Below, piece by piece: positions 1 to 13,783 of a stretch of DNA of 64,000 nucleotides. This DNA comes from Crambe crambe (Eukaryota; Porifera; Demospongiae; Poecilosclerida; Crambeidae). Positions within the stretch are counted from its first letter, which is position 1. The number at the start of each line of letters is the position of its first letter. The notes beneath the pieces were generated by a model that worked only from the letters and a program-made list of their open reading frames with translations, made no database searches and was not told the DNA's origin. A program made the position numbers and the translations under genes. The stretch lies in contig OZ004584.1 of assembly GCA_963924555.1 (NCBI GenBank), positions 5,021,001 to 5,085,000 on the forward strand, given 5' to 3'.

Positions 1-1
1 T

Positions 2-3000
2 CAAACTCAGCTCAAACTTCTTGATGCCAATGGAGTTGCTGATCTGTTGCCACTCGTATTTCCCCAAGATTGGGAAGAAAAGGAGGAATTGAAACTGGAT
101 GGAACTGATTTACCTGAGGATTGGCTTAAAGTCTTTTGGGAATGGGTGAAGGACTATAAACTCGAGCTTTTTGAAGGCATGCTTATAGTTCCTATTGCTC
201 ATCCCAAAACAAATTTGAGTATCATGAAATTGAAAGTGGATTTCGGTATTGTTTGTGTCCAGAGTTTTGATACACTTTCTAAAGATATGCAGGACATTCT
301 ACATAAACTGGATGTTAAGTACACTTTGTGTGAGAATGTACCATACTTTAAACACAAAGCCTTGTTCAAGTACTTGCATCCCTTTGAACCATCTGGCATT
401 CTCAGTGCTATTAAAAAGGTCCATCCAGTTTCTTCAATTCAGCGAGTATCCTTCTCAATTAAAAATGCCAAAGCTTTTCAAAACTTCATAGCTTCAAATC
501 CACACAACCTTGCAGAATACAGAGAAGTCATTGAGAATCTCAACATCTTTCTTACGCTTAGTGGCACAACACCTATTTCCTTAGCTACATCATCTGTCGG
601 CAAAAAAGTTGTAATGGAACCTCATGGTTTTTGTATCAGTCATGACAACTTACCCTCAAACCTGGTTGTACTGTCACTCTCTCAGAACAATCAAACTATT
701 CTCCACATAAGCCGCATCACTTGTTTTCCCAGTTCAAATGAAGAATTCATACTTCAGTTTATCTTCCCTCTAATCAGTAGTGGTACATTTGAACCCATGT
801 CGAAGCTCAGCCTTCTCATGCAGGAGATATTTGATGTATTTTCAAGTCTGAAGTCTCCTGCTTTCATCAATGCTCTAAAGAAACTTCCCTTTTTATCTTA
901 TAGTCCTGAATGTAGCAGTTGTAAATGTCCTCAAGATCTCTACGATCCTTCTAACAATCAGCTCAAGCAACTATACAGAGGAGAGGAAGTATTTCCTCGA
1001 CCTCCCTTCAATAAGGAGGAGTATTTGTTGCACCTACGTGCATGTGGTCTCAAGACTTCTGTTAGTGGGCAAGATCTTTATACTATTCTGACTGAGATTT
1101 CTAGGAAGAAAATTTCAAGTAAAACTAGAGCACAAGCAGTTTTGAGTTATATCAGATCTCACAAAGACCTGTTAAAAAGTGACTCAAAGGTGATGGTTTC
1201 AGAAAGGAAATTTATGCCCTTAAAACAGGCCATTGTAGATCTGGCATCTGAAAAGAGCATCCTGCCCATAGAGTCTCCCCCCTATTCAGAAGGATATCCA
1301 CGTTGTCTTCCATGGAAGGGTTCAAAGTGCACCTTTCACCTGACCACAATGAATTCTTCTGTGCTTCCATGTAGCAGTAAAGATATACACACTTTACCAA
1401 ACATTGTGGGCTCACAGATGTACATAGTTTTCTGTCCATCTGAGCTCTGTTCTGCTCTCTGTCCTGAGCCTCCTGTCAAGCATGTGATAACACACTTTAT
1501 GGAGGTCATCAAACACAAGAGTGAATTCAATTCCAGTCAAATGGATGAAATTGTAAACCAAACATATTCATACTTACATAACAACCTGCAATTTTTTCCT
1601 GAAAAATCAGAACTTCCGAGTGTTGACTTGCACAATACCAACTGGGTATGGGTCAGTGAACTACATAAATTCGTGAAACCAGAAACTATTGCTTTCAAAC
1701 GCCATCCAAAATTCTTGTATCCTCTCTCGCCTTTCTTCCATGTAGTCACAGAAAAATTTTCAAAAATTTCCTCACTTTTTCTCAAATTTGGTGCTCACAA
1801 GGAAATTACTGATCAGCTCCTTATTTCTGTGCTAAATGTAATCAAGAGTAAGAACCATTCAGTCAGCTGTGATGTGTGGGAAATGGTTTCAAACATACTG
1901 AATTGTGTTAGTGATCACGGAAAGAAACAAATCACCTTGGATGATGTTTGTGTTCCAGTTGAGTCTGAGTCATCTTATCCCGAGTTAGTCGCAGTCAATG
2001 ATGTGGTGTACACTGACTTGAACTATCTGAAGAATTTCCAACTGTCCAAAGATAAGTCCTTGAAATTTGTTCATAAAGATTTCGTGCATCTCACCTCTTG
2101 TTTAGGATTGACTCCTCTCAGCAAAGAGCTCAACATTTCAGATGATGCCTTTGAAGATGTTGGTCAGAGTGAACCTCTAGTGAAACGGCTGAAAAACATC
2201 CTCAGAGATTATAAAGATGGATTAACCATCATCAAAGAGCTCCTACAAAATGCTGATGATGCTGGAGCCAGCGAGGTCAATATTTGCTATGATGCCCGCC
2301 AACACAGCCAAGATGCCAGTAATCTGATATTCGAAGGGATGGTAGAATCTCATGGTCCAGCATTGATTGTTCAGAATGATCGGACCTTCTCAGATGAAGA
2401 TTTTATAAATATTCAAAAATTGGCTGGAGCTACAAAGCAAGATCAGCCTTTGAAGATCGGCAAATTTGGAGTTGGTTTTTGTTCAGTCTACCACATAACT
2501 GATGTGCCTTCCTTCATTAGCAGAGATTTACTGTACATATTTGACCCAACACTTGAATACCTGAAGGATGCAGTGAAGAATCCTTTGAAGCCGGGAAAAA
2601 AGTTACGTTTCACTGACAAGTGTGTCCAATATTCCTCTCAGATGGATCCATACAAGAACCTCTTTAACTTTGAGGTAAATGCTCCTTATGAAGGAAGTTT
2701 ATTTCGTCTACCATTTCGCATTCGCTCCAGCAGCATCAGTGGCATAAAGTATGGAAAAGAAGAAGTGGACAAGTTGATGTCCAGTGTGAAAGAGGCAGGC
2801 CCAAAGCTGCTGCTGTTCATGAAGCACTTAAAGACCATCACGTTTAGTCATATCGATGATGACCCAAAAAATCCCATTCGTCTCTTGACGGTATCAAAGA
2901 GTATGGTGAATCAGAATACCTCAAAAGGCAACATGCAAGATGCAACAAGTACAGAAATCCTGAGTGTGAAAGTGTCAGCAAGAACCCAAGACATGACAAA

Positions 3001-6000
3001 TGCAGAAACTATGAGTGTGAATGTGTCAGCAGGAACCAAATCACCAACTTCTGAGCACCTTTTTTTGATGGCAGAAAGTATTGATATTGAAAATAGTCAA
3101 GTAAGTGCTGTTGCTTGTTCATTAGAGAAGCTATCCAGTGCCCACACCTTCACTTATCAACCAAAAGTAGTCCGAGGGGAAGTGTTTTGTTTTCTCCCTC
3201 TACACTTGGAAACTGGTCTTCCTGTCCACGTCAGTGCCAATTTTGCCGTGATGAATGATCGAAGAGGCATCCACTATTCTGACAGCGTCTGCAAGAGTGA
3301 CGAATCTCAGTTTAACGTGCATCTGATGGAAGAGAGCATTCCTTTATCTTACCACAGGTTACTAACGACATTGCGAGAACTCTGCCTGAAAGGGCAGGTA
3401 TCTGCTAAAGATTACAAGTATTATTCTTTCTGGCCTTTACAGGAATCACTGAAGACTCACAATCCTTGGGATTGTTTTGTTCCCAAGTTGTATGCACGGA
3501 TTGCTACCAGTGAATTGTGCTATTCAGAATCTATTCAAGAATGGCAGTGCATCAGTAATAGCAGACTTGTCTCACTTAAAATTCTTCAAGAGGAAAGTTT
3601 TGATGATGTCTTTGATATTTTGAAAGTTCTGAAATATCCACTGATTCACCTTCCATTGAGTTACCACCCTTCTCTAGTGAATGAGGTCAAAAAGTCAACT
3701 ATTAACGATATACAGTTCATCCACATATTTTTCCAGAACATAGGAACATTTTCCGCTATTACTGCTACCAGAAATAGAATTCTATTGAGTTTGATGAAGA
3801 CTTATGCCATTCGTCCTTCACCTGAACTTGAGTCTATCATCAAAGATCACAACTGTATTCCATGTACTCCTCATGGACAGGTTCTGAAGAAATGCAGTGA
3901 AATCATTGACATTTCCAGTGAACTCAGTTCACTTTATGAACCCAAAGATGGCATGTTTCCTATAGAGAGTTTCAATAACGATATTATCAATATCAAGCTT
4001 GTGAGACTTGGAGCAATATCATCTCAGCTTCCGTGGAATATGGTTGTTGAAAGAGCAAAAAGTGTGAAGAAGCTCTATGCATCAAACAAGGAAAAGGCTC
4101 TGAAAAGAACTAATTTGTTGATCCATTGCATAGATACTAACTTGAAACAGCCTAATCTTCGACTATCATTGCCACAAGAGTTGACTGGGATTCACTTTCT
4201 TCCAATTCTACAGAAACCAAGTGATTATCCAAGCGAATTGAACTGGGAAGGTGATGGTAAAACCTTGCTCAGTAGTTCACAGGTCATAAGTTATAACAAA
4301 CAGAACCCCCTCTTAGTGGGCTCCAGAACCTGTATCATTTCTCAAGATTCACCTTCAAATGGTGGGTGTGGTTCTATCATTCCTCATGTTGTTTCTGCTT
4401 TGAAAATTGAACCATTGCCAACTGTAGCTGATGTGTTGGAACATCTAGAACATATTGCCAATATGTATTCTTCACGTGGGCCAACTTCGTGGATCACTGA
4501 AGCTTGTAATGAGATATACAAGTATTTTGAAAGAAAAATCTCTGAAGAATGCCAGTGTGGCACCACACTTAAAAGGCTTCTTTCACCCCCTGGGCTTCTC
4601 TGGAATGGAACTGAATTCATTTATCCCGAACAGATAGCTCTAAGTTGGAAACATGAAGGACCACACTTGTATGCGTTGCCCTCCCTGCTAAAAATTGGGA
4701 ATAGCAAGCTAAAGAAGTATTTACGCCTGAAGAAAGATTTCTCAACCAAACAACTCTTGCATGCTCTGAGTGAGATGAAGAGACAATTTGGTGAAGAAAA
4801 AATAAGTCAGAGAGAAGGGAAAATCATAGCAGACATTGCCATTGCTTTAGAAATTTCTTTAGAAAAAAGCCTCGATGAAAATATAATGCTGAGTGAGAAC
4901 CATGTATGCTATTTGCCTGATGAGAACTCTTACATGCGAGAAGTAAAAGACTTAGCATGGAACGATGCCCCATGGTACAGGTGGGAGCAAGAACATTACT
5001 TTGTACACAACTACATACCTCGATCAGTAGCCATTAGGCTGGGTGTGAGGGCAGTACGGACTAAGGCATTGGATATGTATGATTCCATGTATAACGATTT
5101 TGCTGGCGTTCCTTTCGGCCAGCATGAAGAATTGACTCAGAGAATTCGTAACATCCTGGATACTTACACTCATGATGAAACTGTGCTCAAGGAATTACTA
5201 CAAAATGCTGATGATGCAAAAGCAACTAAGCTGTACTTCATTTTGGATAAAAGGACGCATGGAAGAGAAAAAGTCCTTTCAGATGAGTGGAAAGATTTGC
5301 AAGGACCAGCTCTGCTTGTCTGGAATGACAAGGGATTCACAGAGGATGATATGAGAGGTATACAGAAGCTCGGTCTTGGAAGCAAAAGGTCAAAGGCAGA
5401 GAGCATTGGACAGTATGGAATAGGCTTTAATGTGGTGTACCACCTCACTGACTGTCCGAGTTTCTTTACCAATGGCAAAACACTGTGTGTTCTGGACCCT
5501 CACTGTCGCTACATGCCTGGGGCTAGTGAAAGGAAGCCAGGAAGGAGACTTGACAATGTGGATGAGAACTTTTGGTCAAATTATTCAGATCTCAAAACAG
5601 CATACTTGCGTGGGGGTCTTTCCGACTGCCCTAATGAGATCACACAAGGAGGTACTCTATTTCGATTCCCTTTACGTTCAACTGAAGACCTAGTGAAGAA
5701 ATCTGAGTTGATTGAGGAGAGAAACAAGAGCTTCACACAACCGTTATCAGCATGGAAATTGGAAAAATATTTGAAGGAATGGGCTCCAAAAATGAAGGAA
5801 GCTCTCATATTCCTCAAACATGTTACTGAATTGAAATTCTTTGTAATAACAGATGGTAAACTGGGACCTACAGCTATGATCACTGCTAATCATTATAAAA
5901 GTGAACTTGGCAATGAAGGAAAAGATGGACGATTGAAGCTGCAGGAAAGAGCTGTAACATTCACCGAGAATGGTACCAAAGAACCACTCTTGGTGAATTA

Positions 6001-9000
6001 TAAGCTTAAAGTAATTGAAGAAGTCCCTAACAAGAAAGAGGAACAATGGCTGGTACAGCAAGGGGTGGGTGACATCAACAAACCTTCCCAGCACTGGCAA
6101 TACCTCTCACACATCAAACCAATGCACGGAATAGCAGCTCAGATCAAAGGAGGTTCATTTACTCCTAAAATATTCTGCTTTCTCCCTCTCCCTAATGAAT
6201 CCAAGCTTTCAGTTCATGTAAATGGCAACTTTATTCTTGATTCTTCATCGCGCAGTACTCTGTGGCAGTCTCGCGATACTTCGACTCCCGATGACAAGAA
6301 GAAATGGAACAACAGGCTAATAGAAGCACTTGGAGCATCTTATGCAGAGTTCCTGGTTAAACTTCAAGATATTATTCTACAGAAATCATACACGAATTCT
6401 TCAAATTTATCAAGTGACATCAAATCTTACTATCATTTTTCCCCTAAGTGGATCAATAATACAAATTGTCCAGAAAATGAAATGAGGGATCTTGCACAAA
6501 GCACCTATAAAATCTTGGGAAACAAAAAGTGCAAAGTTCTTATCACTACCATAGAATCATCTTCACCTGAGATGTTTCCACCTCAGTCAAATGACACTGC
6601 ATCACCAATGGAATCTCCCCAGTGTATGTACACTGTTGAGTGGCATCCCACACTGAATGATGATGCATCAAAACAGATATACTTCTGGGAAGAGTCTGTG
6701 GAGTTGAGACCACTTTGTCTTATTTTGAAGCAGATAGGCATTACGCTGTCAGTAGCACCAATGTGGCTCAAAGAACACTTCGAGTCTGTTGGTATAAGCA
6801 TCCCTCAGGCACTCCCAGATTCAGTGTATGAATACTATACTGCACATTTTCATCAAATAAGTTCTACCAGAAAATTCCCCATCCACATCTCAGATACTTC
6901 CTTTGGAAATGTTAAATCCATGAAGAGATTCATACAATATGTTATAAAAAAGTATTATTCAGAAGATGAAAATGGAGTTACTTCCTCAAGAGTTATTTTT
7001 CCTTCTTCTCCATTTGGTTTTCCACTGCTGTTGACTGCTGATGAACAAGTGCGAATCCTTGATGAGAAAGAAAAAGTCATTTCATCTGAGTTTTCTTCCA
7101 TTTTTGAGCAAAATTCAGATATATTTCTTCACAGGGAAATTCAGGAACTCAAATTAGATAGCAGCTACTTTCTGCCACACAAAGAAAACTGGCATTTAAT
7201 ACAGCAAATCCTAAGCTGTACACTCAACAGGACCCTGAAGTGTGTCGATCGAGTCAAAAATGCCAGTGTCCATATCAATGTAGAAAGATTACTCAAACCA
7301 TTGTGGCAGTGTATGCACAATGATGGAGTGTTTAAAGAGCACTTGAAGCAAATAGTGAAAAATTGGGCTTTGATTTTATCCAATGGTGATGAATTGTACC
7401 GTTATCACTCAGATCCACAATTCTTAATGCCAGTTGTTCCTCCTCATATACCAAAATCTACCTCAAATACTTATCCTTCTCAAGAAGAAGATACTAGGCT
7501 TTATTCTTCCATTTTTGAAATCTTGAGAAATCATGGAATGCCAGTTGTAAGCAGAATAGTTCTCAAAGCTAAAACGTTCTGCCCTGACTTCTCTCACCCT
7601 AAAAGTATTCTCACCAACTTGCGCCATCTTTGTGATGAGAGTGGAGGGTTGGGCTCTCTTCTGGCAGATAGAGATGTGGATACTCATATTATCAATTTGT
7701 TCACTTATTTCAGCAAGATTCACTTTGCTCAAGATCTAATTAGTTGCCACAACATTAAACACTTGCCACTGTTCAAGAATGTTGATGGAAGATATTGTAA
7801 CTTAATGAATGAAACATATTTCTGGCTTGATCATGTCTGTATGGCTGGAATGAAAAAGTTGTTAGCACAAACATCTTCTATTTTCCTCAGACATCATGAT
7901 CCATGGAGAAGATTAACTGATCCTGGTACCCTTGGCATCAAAGAAATTCATGTATTGAATTTCTACGTTCGATTTATTTTCCCTCACTTCCATTTACTGG
8001 ATGGTGACGATCAAATCAGCCATCTTGTGCGCATAAAAGACAAACTATTACCTCAAGCTCAAGATTATAGCAATATGGAGTCTGACGAAGTTGCACAATC
8101 TATGGGTAATAACTTCATTGATAAATTGAAAGGATTGCCCATACTAGTGAGTGTTGATGGGTCCTTACAGCCGGCTCATAAATTTTATGATCCAGACAAT
8201 CAGGTGTTCTTAATGTTTCCTGACAAGTATATCTTCCCTCCCAAAGCCCTGTGTTCTGATGACTGGCTGCGATTCTTGAGAAAGATAGGTCTTCAAACAA
8301 AACCTTTCAAAGAGGACTACATTACGTTTTGTGTTCAAGTATCAAGAGGTGAACACAAAGAACTTGAGAAGGCATCTGCTGTACTCCTTACATTCTTATT
8401 CCAAATGCATGATTGGCATACAGATGGGACGTTTCTACAAAATCTGAGGAGCATTCCTTTTATTCTAACGAAAGAAAGAACTAATTTAGATTGGATTCGA
8501 CATGCCAGTACTGTTGGTGTCTCTATAATTCAACAGGGAAGTGCGAAAAAAGTGAGCCTAGTTTCTTCAAAGGATTGTGCAAGTGATGAATGTGATTCGT
8601 TGATTTGGACAGTGCTGCCTGTGGTGAAACTTCCAAGATTATCACATCCTCTAGGTCTTCAGCTGAAAAGGAGGCAAGATAGAGAAAGATTTTTTATGCA
8701 GATGTTGGGAATATGTGTGACACCTTCTGCTTCACAAGTTCTTGAAAATGTGTGTAACATATCCGTTTCACGATTCTACAACATCAAACTTTTTGATAAT
8801 TACAGTCTAGATTGCATCAAAGGCAAAGAAGACAAAGATTTGTTCATGGTTATTAAAGAAAATATAAGTTTCCTTGGCAACTCTAGTATATTTCCTTCCA
8901 AGTTGAGTTCTACTCCATTTATTCCAGTGAGCAAGGACTGCTCTGGTGATTCGTCACATCCAATTCTAGTCCACCCTTTACAAGTTGTCACTTCAATACC

Positions 9001-12000
9001 ATCAGAGTTTGCAACCTCACTTCATCCTTTCCTCGTTACCCTGTCAGTGGCACTTAAGCCATACATTAATTTCTTTGACAAGGTCGGAGTCAACCATAAC
9101 ATCAAACTAAGCAATATTTTCCATGCCTTTAAATTGATCCATTCTTACATTGAAATGCCTCTGGATCTCAACACTGTTGAATCTGTGAAGGCACTCCTCA
9201 AACTTCTCTATCAACAGTTGAGTTTAGTGACTTCCGATGATAAATATGAAGGAGATCACTTTCTTCCAGGTCATGACTACAAACTCTACAAGAGTACTAA
9301 ACTCCTTTATGATGATAGTGGATGTTTCAAAAAAGAAACTCTAAATTTTGACTTTTCTACAGCTCCGGATTATTCAATGATGTCCCTCCTCTGCCCAAAG
9401 CAGGAAGAATTAAGAATCTACAGTTTCTCAATGGTGGACTTAATACGAAAGATACCAGAGACTTTTCGTCCAATTCCACTTTCCATTGGATCGACCAATA
9501 AAATTCATAGCAGTTGTAAGCCACAGGTTAATCTCTCAGAATTCGCCAAAAAGATCGAAAGAGTATTCCAAATAAGTGATTTTGCTGAAGCAGCAAGGCT
9601 CTTGCTCATGGAGCATTCCAATGCTGACAAAACAGCCTGCAACCGGTTTGCTGCTGCTCTGAAAAAATTTATTGAGTCCTTGATAGTTTATTGTGTGCCT
9701 GATCTAAAAGTCGACATATTCTTGACTCTTGAGTCTCCTATCAAGATTGGTACTGCAGAAATGGACTTCTTGCTCTACAGAAAAGAGGGTAGCAGAGAAG
9801 AGAATGATGGATTTATTTTATACATTGACTCAAATGCCACTGCCCTTCGCTACAAACTTCTCGACTTGCTCACCAAATCACTAGTAACTGAAGTGCTAAA
9901 GATGAGTGGAATCAACAGTGAAAAACTCACTGAACCTGAAAAGGTCATGGAGCTGCTCCTTAAAGCTGAAAAACAAGAGGATATCAAAACAATTTTGAAT
10001 GACGTTGGAATAGATACTTCAGGAATGACATTTGAAAGGAAGTTTGATTACAATTTTAACCCAAAACTTGGAGAACCAATACCTGAAGAATGGCACCATC
10101 GCTTGCACTCTGATATTTATAACAACTTCAAACCTCAAGAACTTGTTGGATATGAAAAGAAAGAAAATGAATACATATTTGCTCGTGTGGAATACAAAGT
10201 CAGGAGAGTCTATACAGCTGATGAAGATGAAGAACTTGATAAGTATGTGATACGACTGAAAGAAAGGGAGGAGGAAGATGGTGTAAAAACAGTATCCGTT
10301 ATTGACCTGCACAAGATTCTTCGCATCAAGGAGGCCACCAGGAATAGCGATGTAAAAGAAATTGATCTTTATGATCCAGATAGTGAATCGATCAAATGGT
10401 GGGAGTCAATAAAAGATGATAAACTTAAAGATATCCTACTTAGAGTTTGTCAAGAACTCAAACAGATTCAAAAGATTCAAGACAAAGATGAGAGAAGAAG
10501 AGCCATAAAGGCAATGTATCTGAAATGGCACCCAGACAAGAATGAGCATCCTTTTGCAACGAAAGCTTTCCAATTTCTTCAGAAGCAGATCCAGCGGATG
10601 GAAGAAGGTCTTGAAATAGAGGATCCTGAAGGATGGGAGTCCAAGTCTAGCACATCATCATGGAGTCACAACTATCACTGGTTTCATTTTTGGGATGAGA
10701 TCGTCATTCGGCGCAGGAGTGGTCACGCAAGTGAGCAAAACTGGTGGAGGAGCAGTAGTAGCAGTTGTCAGAGTAGCGGGGTATCTTTTACAGTCTTGCC
10801 TGATCAGTTCAAAGCCAAGGTGTGGTTTGAGCAAGCTGAATGTGACCTACTTGCAATGCAGACCATGTATGATGCAGCACAGAACGAGAGCAAGCTCTGT
10901 GCACATGTTTGTTTCCTCGCTCACCAAGTTGCAGAGAAAGCACTGAAGGCAGGGATGTATGCTAAAAACGGTCTTCACCCTGATGCCCTCCAGCATCACA
11001 GTTTGATCGGTCATGCAAGGGCACTGGAACAAGTCGATACAGCCATGATTGGGTTAAGTGAACTGGCACGAACACTAGAAGGTAAAGACTACTATATAAA
11101 GTCAAGATACCCCAATCGGTACAATCCTCTTCAAGTCCCATCCAAGTGTCTCTGTCTCCCTCAAGCTGAAGAGGCTGTGAAAATCAGCAAAAAGATTCAT
11201 AAATACATTTCTGCTGCATTTAATCGTGGACTGGATACACTAACATCTTCATGTACTGATGTCTCAAAGGCTCTAAGTGATACCATTTCATCAGAGAGTG
11301 CTGATGAGGAAGAAGCACTAAACCACCATTGTAGTAATAATTTTACTAGTAATATCAATTCCACCGAAGATGTGCATACTTCTGTTGAATTAATTGCCAA
11401 CAAGTGCACTTCTACTGCATTAAGTACTTCGGTAAGTGAAAAAACCCAAACAGCATTTATGACTGAAAGAATTAGAGATAAGTGTTTTGATTCAAAGGGT
11501 GGTTTGTATCATGATACTACACATGATATTATTATCAGGGTACCAGAAGGGGCTATTCCTGGAAACCAAGCAATAGAGCTTGATATTGAAGCTACTTTGA
11601 CCAGCACATTGAAGTTACCAGAAGGCTACAGACCCATATCTCCAATCACTCGTGTGTGTGTTAAAAATGATCCATATTTCCAGTTTATCAAGCCAATTGA
11701 AGTTATGCTTCCCCATTTTCTGGATATTCAAAGCCAAACAGCAGTATTGGATAACCAAATCAGTTTCATGAAGGCAAATCATGGAGCAGATCACTTTGAA
11801 TGCATTGGACCACAAGCAAAGTACTTTGATTACTATGGTGTGCTGGAAACAGAACACCTATGCTATTTATGTATAGCTGCTGGCAAAAATCATTCACCAG
11901 ATGAGAGATTCAGTTTAATTCGTGTTATGCCTGAGATTCAAAGTGCCACAAAATGGACAATGTACTTTTATGTCACTTACAGTCTGTCAACATGTACCAA

Positions 12001-13240
12001 GGTAATACTGTTATTGTAGAACCTGTATGTTAATTAATGCAACTTTTACAGATGATCAAAGAGTTATTTCTAGAGAGAGGCCATTTTGAAGTAATATGGA
12101 TACGCGACTTCAGATTTAGTTCCATGAAAGATCCAATTGAAATTTTGTATGATAATGATATCACAGGTTGGAAAGTTTGCTGTGATAGTGATAATGAGGT
12201 TAGTAGCAACATGTGTAATTATAGTAGTGAGGAATTATTGTAATTTATGTTGTTGTCTTTTTCCATTGTTGTTGTTATTTCTTTTTGTACTCTCACAGAT
12301 ATTCCAAGAAGATGTGATGTATGATCCTGATATAACCGAAAAAGATCTAAAAGAAAAGTGTTGTAGTGACATGTATCCGCCGCGCTTCTGTATTCGGGTG
12401 TCTGGAAAAAGAGATAGTCCTGAAGTTGTTACCACATTTAAGTTTACAGGAACCACTAGAAATTTACGATCCCAAGTCATACTGGAATGCACAGGTAAAT
12501 ATTGCATGTGTGTAGATATTCTGTGCATCCATTAGAATAGAGGGTGGTGGAGCTACTGTATAATGTGAAATTTTGTGTAAGAGCTGAAATGTGAATGACA
12601 AAACTGAGCACAAACATTTCTCATTATACAGGATTATTTCAGGGATCCAGTAGATTCACATAAAATGGCGCATACCTGTACAGTCGTTCCATAGCTATAG
12701 GCCTTTTATCTAGTTAGTGCATAGAGGTAGGCATTATTATAATATCCATAGGCCCCAATCTATTTGTGGAGTTGAAAAGTGAGCCTGAGTGGGTTAAAGA
12801 TTACAGAGATAGATTATGAATCTGCAATTATTTAATAGGTGTGTAGCTGAGTTATTTATCATTGTTACATACGTACAATATTTATTGCTCTGTGTAATTT
12901 TGTTAAAGGTGGTGGAACTCAAGCTCAGCCACCTACACCTTTGCCCATAAATGGTTCTGAATTACAGTTAAATGAATTGATGGATGAAGTTGCTGCACAG
13001 ATACCAACCAAATGGTATTTCTTTGGAATGGAAATTGGAATACGGAAGGAAACATTAGATGTCATAGAACAAAACCATCCCAAAGATCAACTTCGTTGTT
13101 TTCTTGAAGTGTTTAGTGTATGGAAAAACCAAGTGACTGAAAAGATATATAGCTGGTCATCTGTGCTAAAAATATTGAGGGCACCTAGTATTAACAAGTG
13201 CAAAATTGCAGACGAATTAGAACTAAAATTAGCACAATAA
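2..13240 (+). CDS. Sacsin-like giant protein fused to a ZU5-UPA-Death tail (5' end outside the window)
   Basis: The frame is open from base 2, so the gene starts upstream. Exons by GT-AG and phase: 2-12001, 12052-12198, 12299-12494, 12909-13240 (TAA). Residues here are numbered from base 47. Two Hsp90-like ATPase regions are visible: ELLQNADDA near residue 731 with KFGVGF near 805, and ELLQNADDA near 1725 with QYGIGF near 1788. The first 700 residues look like the rest of an earlier sacsin repeat. A J domain follows (HPDK near 3494), then a HEPN domain (about 3586-3720). This order and spacing match sacsin, a cytosolic cochaperone of about 4,500 residues. The sequence then continues into ZU5 (about 3805-3975, with KGGLYHDTTHDIIIRVPEGA), a UPA region in exons 2-3, and a Death domain in exon 4 (MDEVAAQIPTKW ... 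WSSVLKIL). Sacsin normally ends at HEPN. No frameshift or stop interrupts it. A signalling role for the tail is inferred from UNC5/PIDD relatives. Confidence 0.9.
2954..3055 (+). repeat. 51-bp (17-residue) tandem duplication inside the sacsin-like gene
   Basis: Two adjacent 51-base units encode related segments (EILSVKVSARTQ and ETMSVNVSAGTK), spaced exactly 17 codons apart. The duplication keeps the frame and lies after the first visible ATPase fold, in what looks like a low-constraint loop. Confidence 0.6.
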
Positions 13241-13490
13241 TAGCACTAAACATGAGTATTTTTATGGTCAGTCATTTTTAATATTATTGCCAGAAACACT
13301 TGCAGCTACAATAAAATTTAATTCGGCTCTCTTTGAACACTGAAAAAAATAAGCATTTTCACAGGTTGTTGTCACTAGTGGGATAATTAAGTCATGCTAT
13401 TAGTTATAGTTAATGTCTGTACGTAGATATTGACTATATTATCATCCTTGATCCTATAGTCTGGAGGGAGGTCCCGCGATTGTAGGGGGA

Positions 13491-13634
13491 GGGGGCCCTC
13501 GGCATATTCCCCGATTAGCGTCAATTACTGATTAGCACCAATTAACTTGTGAGCTTGCTATAGCTAGATGTTTTGTGCTATTAAGCACCAATTACCAGTA
13601 ATTGACATTAGTTAGCAACCTGCCAAGGGCCCCC
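13491..13634. repeat. Imperfect palindrome, MITE-like
   Basis: The left end GGGGGCCCTCGGCA pairs with the right end TGCCAAGGGCCCCC. Inner blocks (GTCAATTACTG against CAGTAATTGAC) continue the pairing. The stretch 13241-13783, between the sacsin-like gene and the retroelement, holds no coding signal that I see. A short hairpin, AGAGGAACTTGTTCCTCT, lies at about 13682-13699. Confidence 0.6.
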
Positions 13635-13783
13635 TTAATTAATTAATATCTACTGTTTGTGGGGGATAGATTACCCATCCAGAGAGGAACTTGTTCCTCT
13701 CCCCCCAAACGGAGATAACTTCTTCCTTCCTTATATTAAGTATTATCTTAATTGATGCTTGATGACTGATTACATAATATTCA

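Noticed and set aside
5170-6100. Overlapping minus-strand frames of 100-117 residues under the sacsin-like gene
   Set aside because: Shadows of a strongly supported plus-strand coding region.
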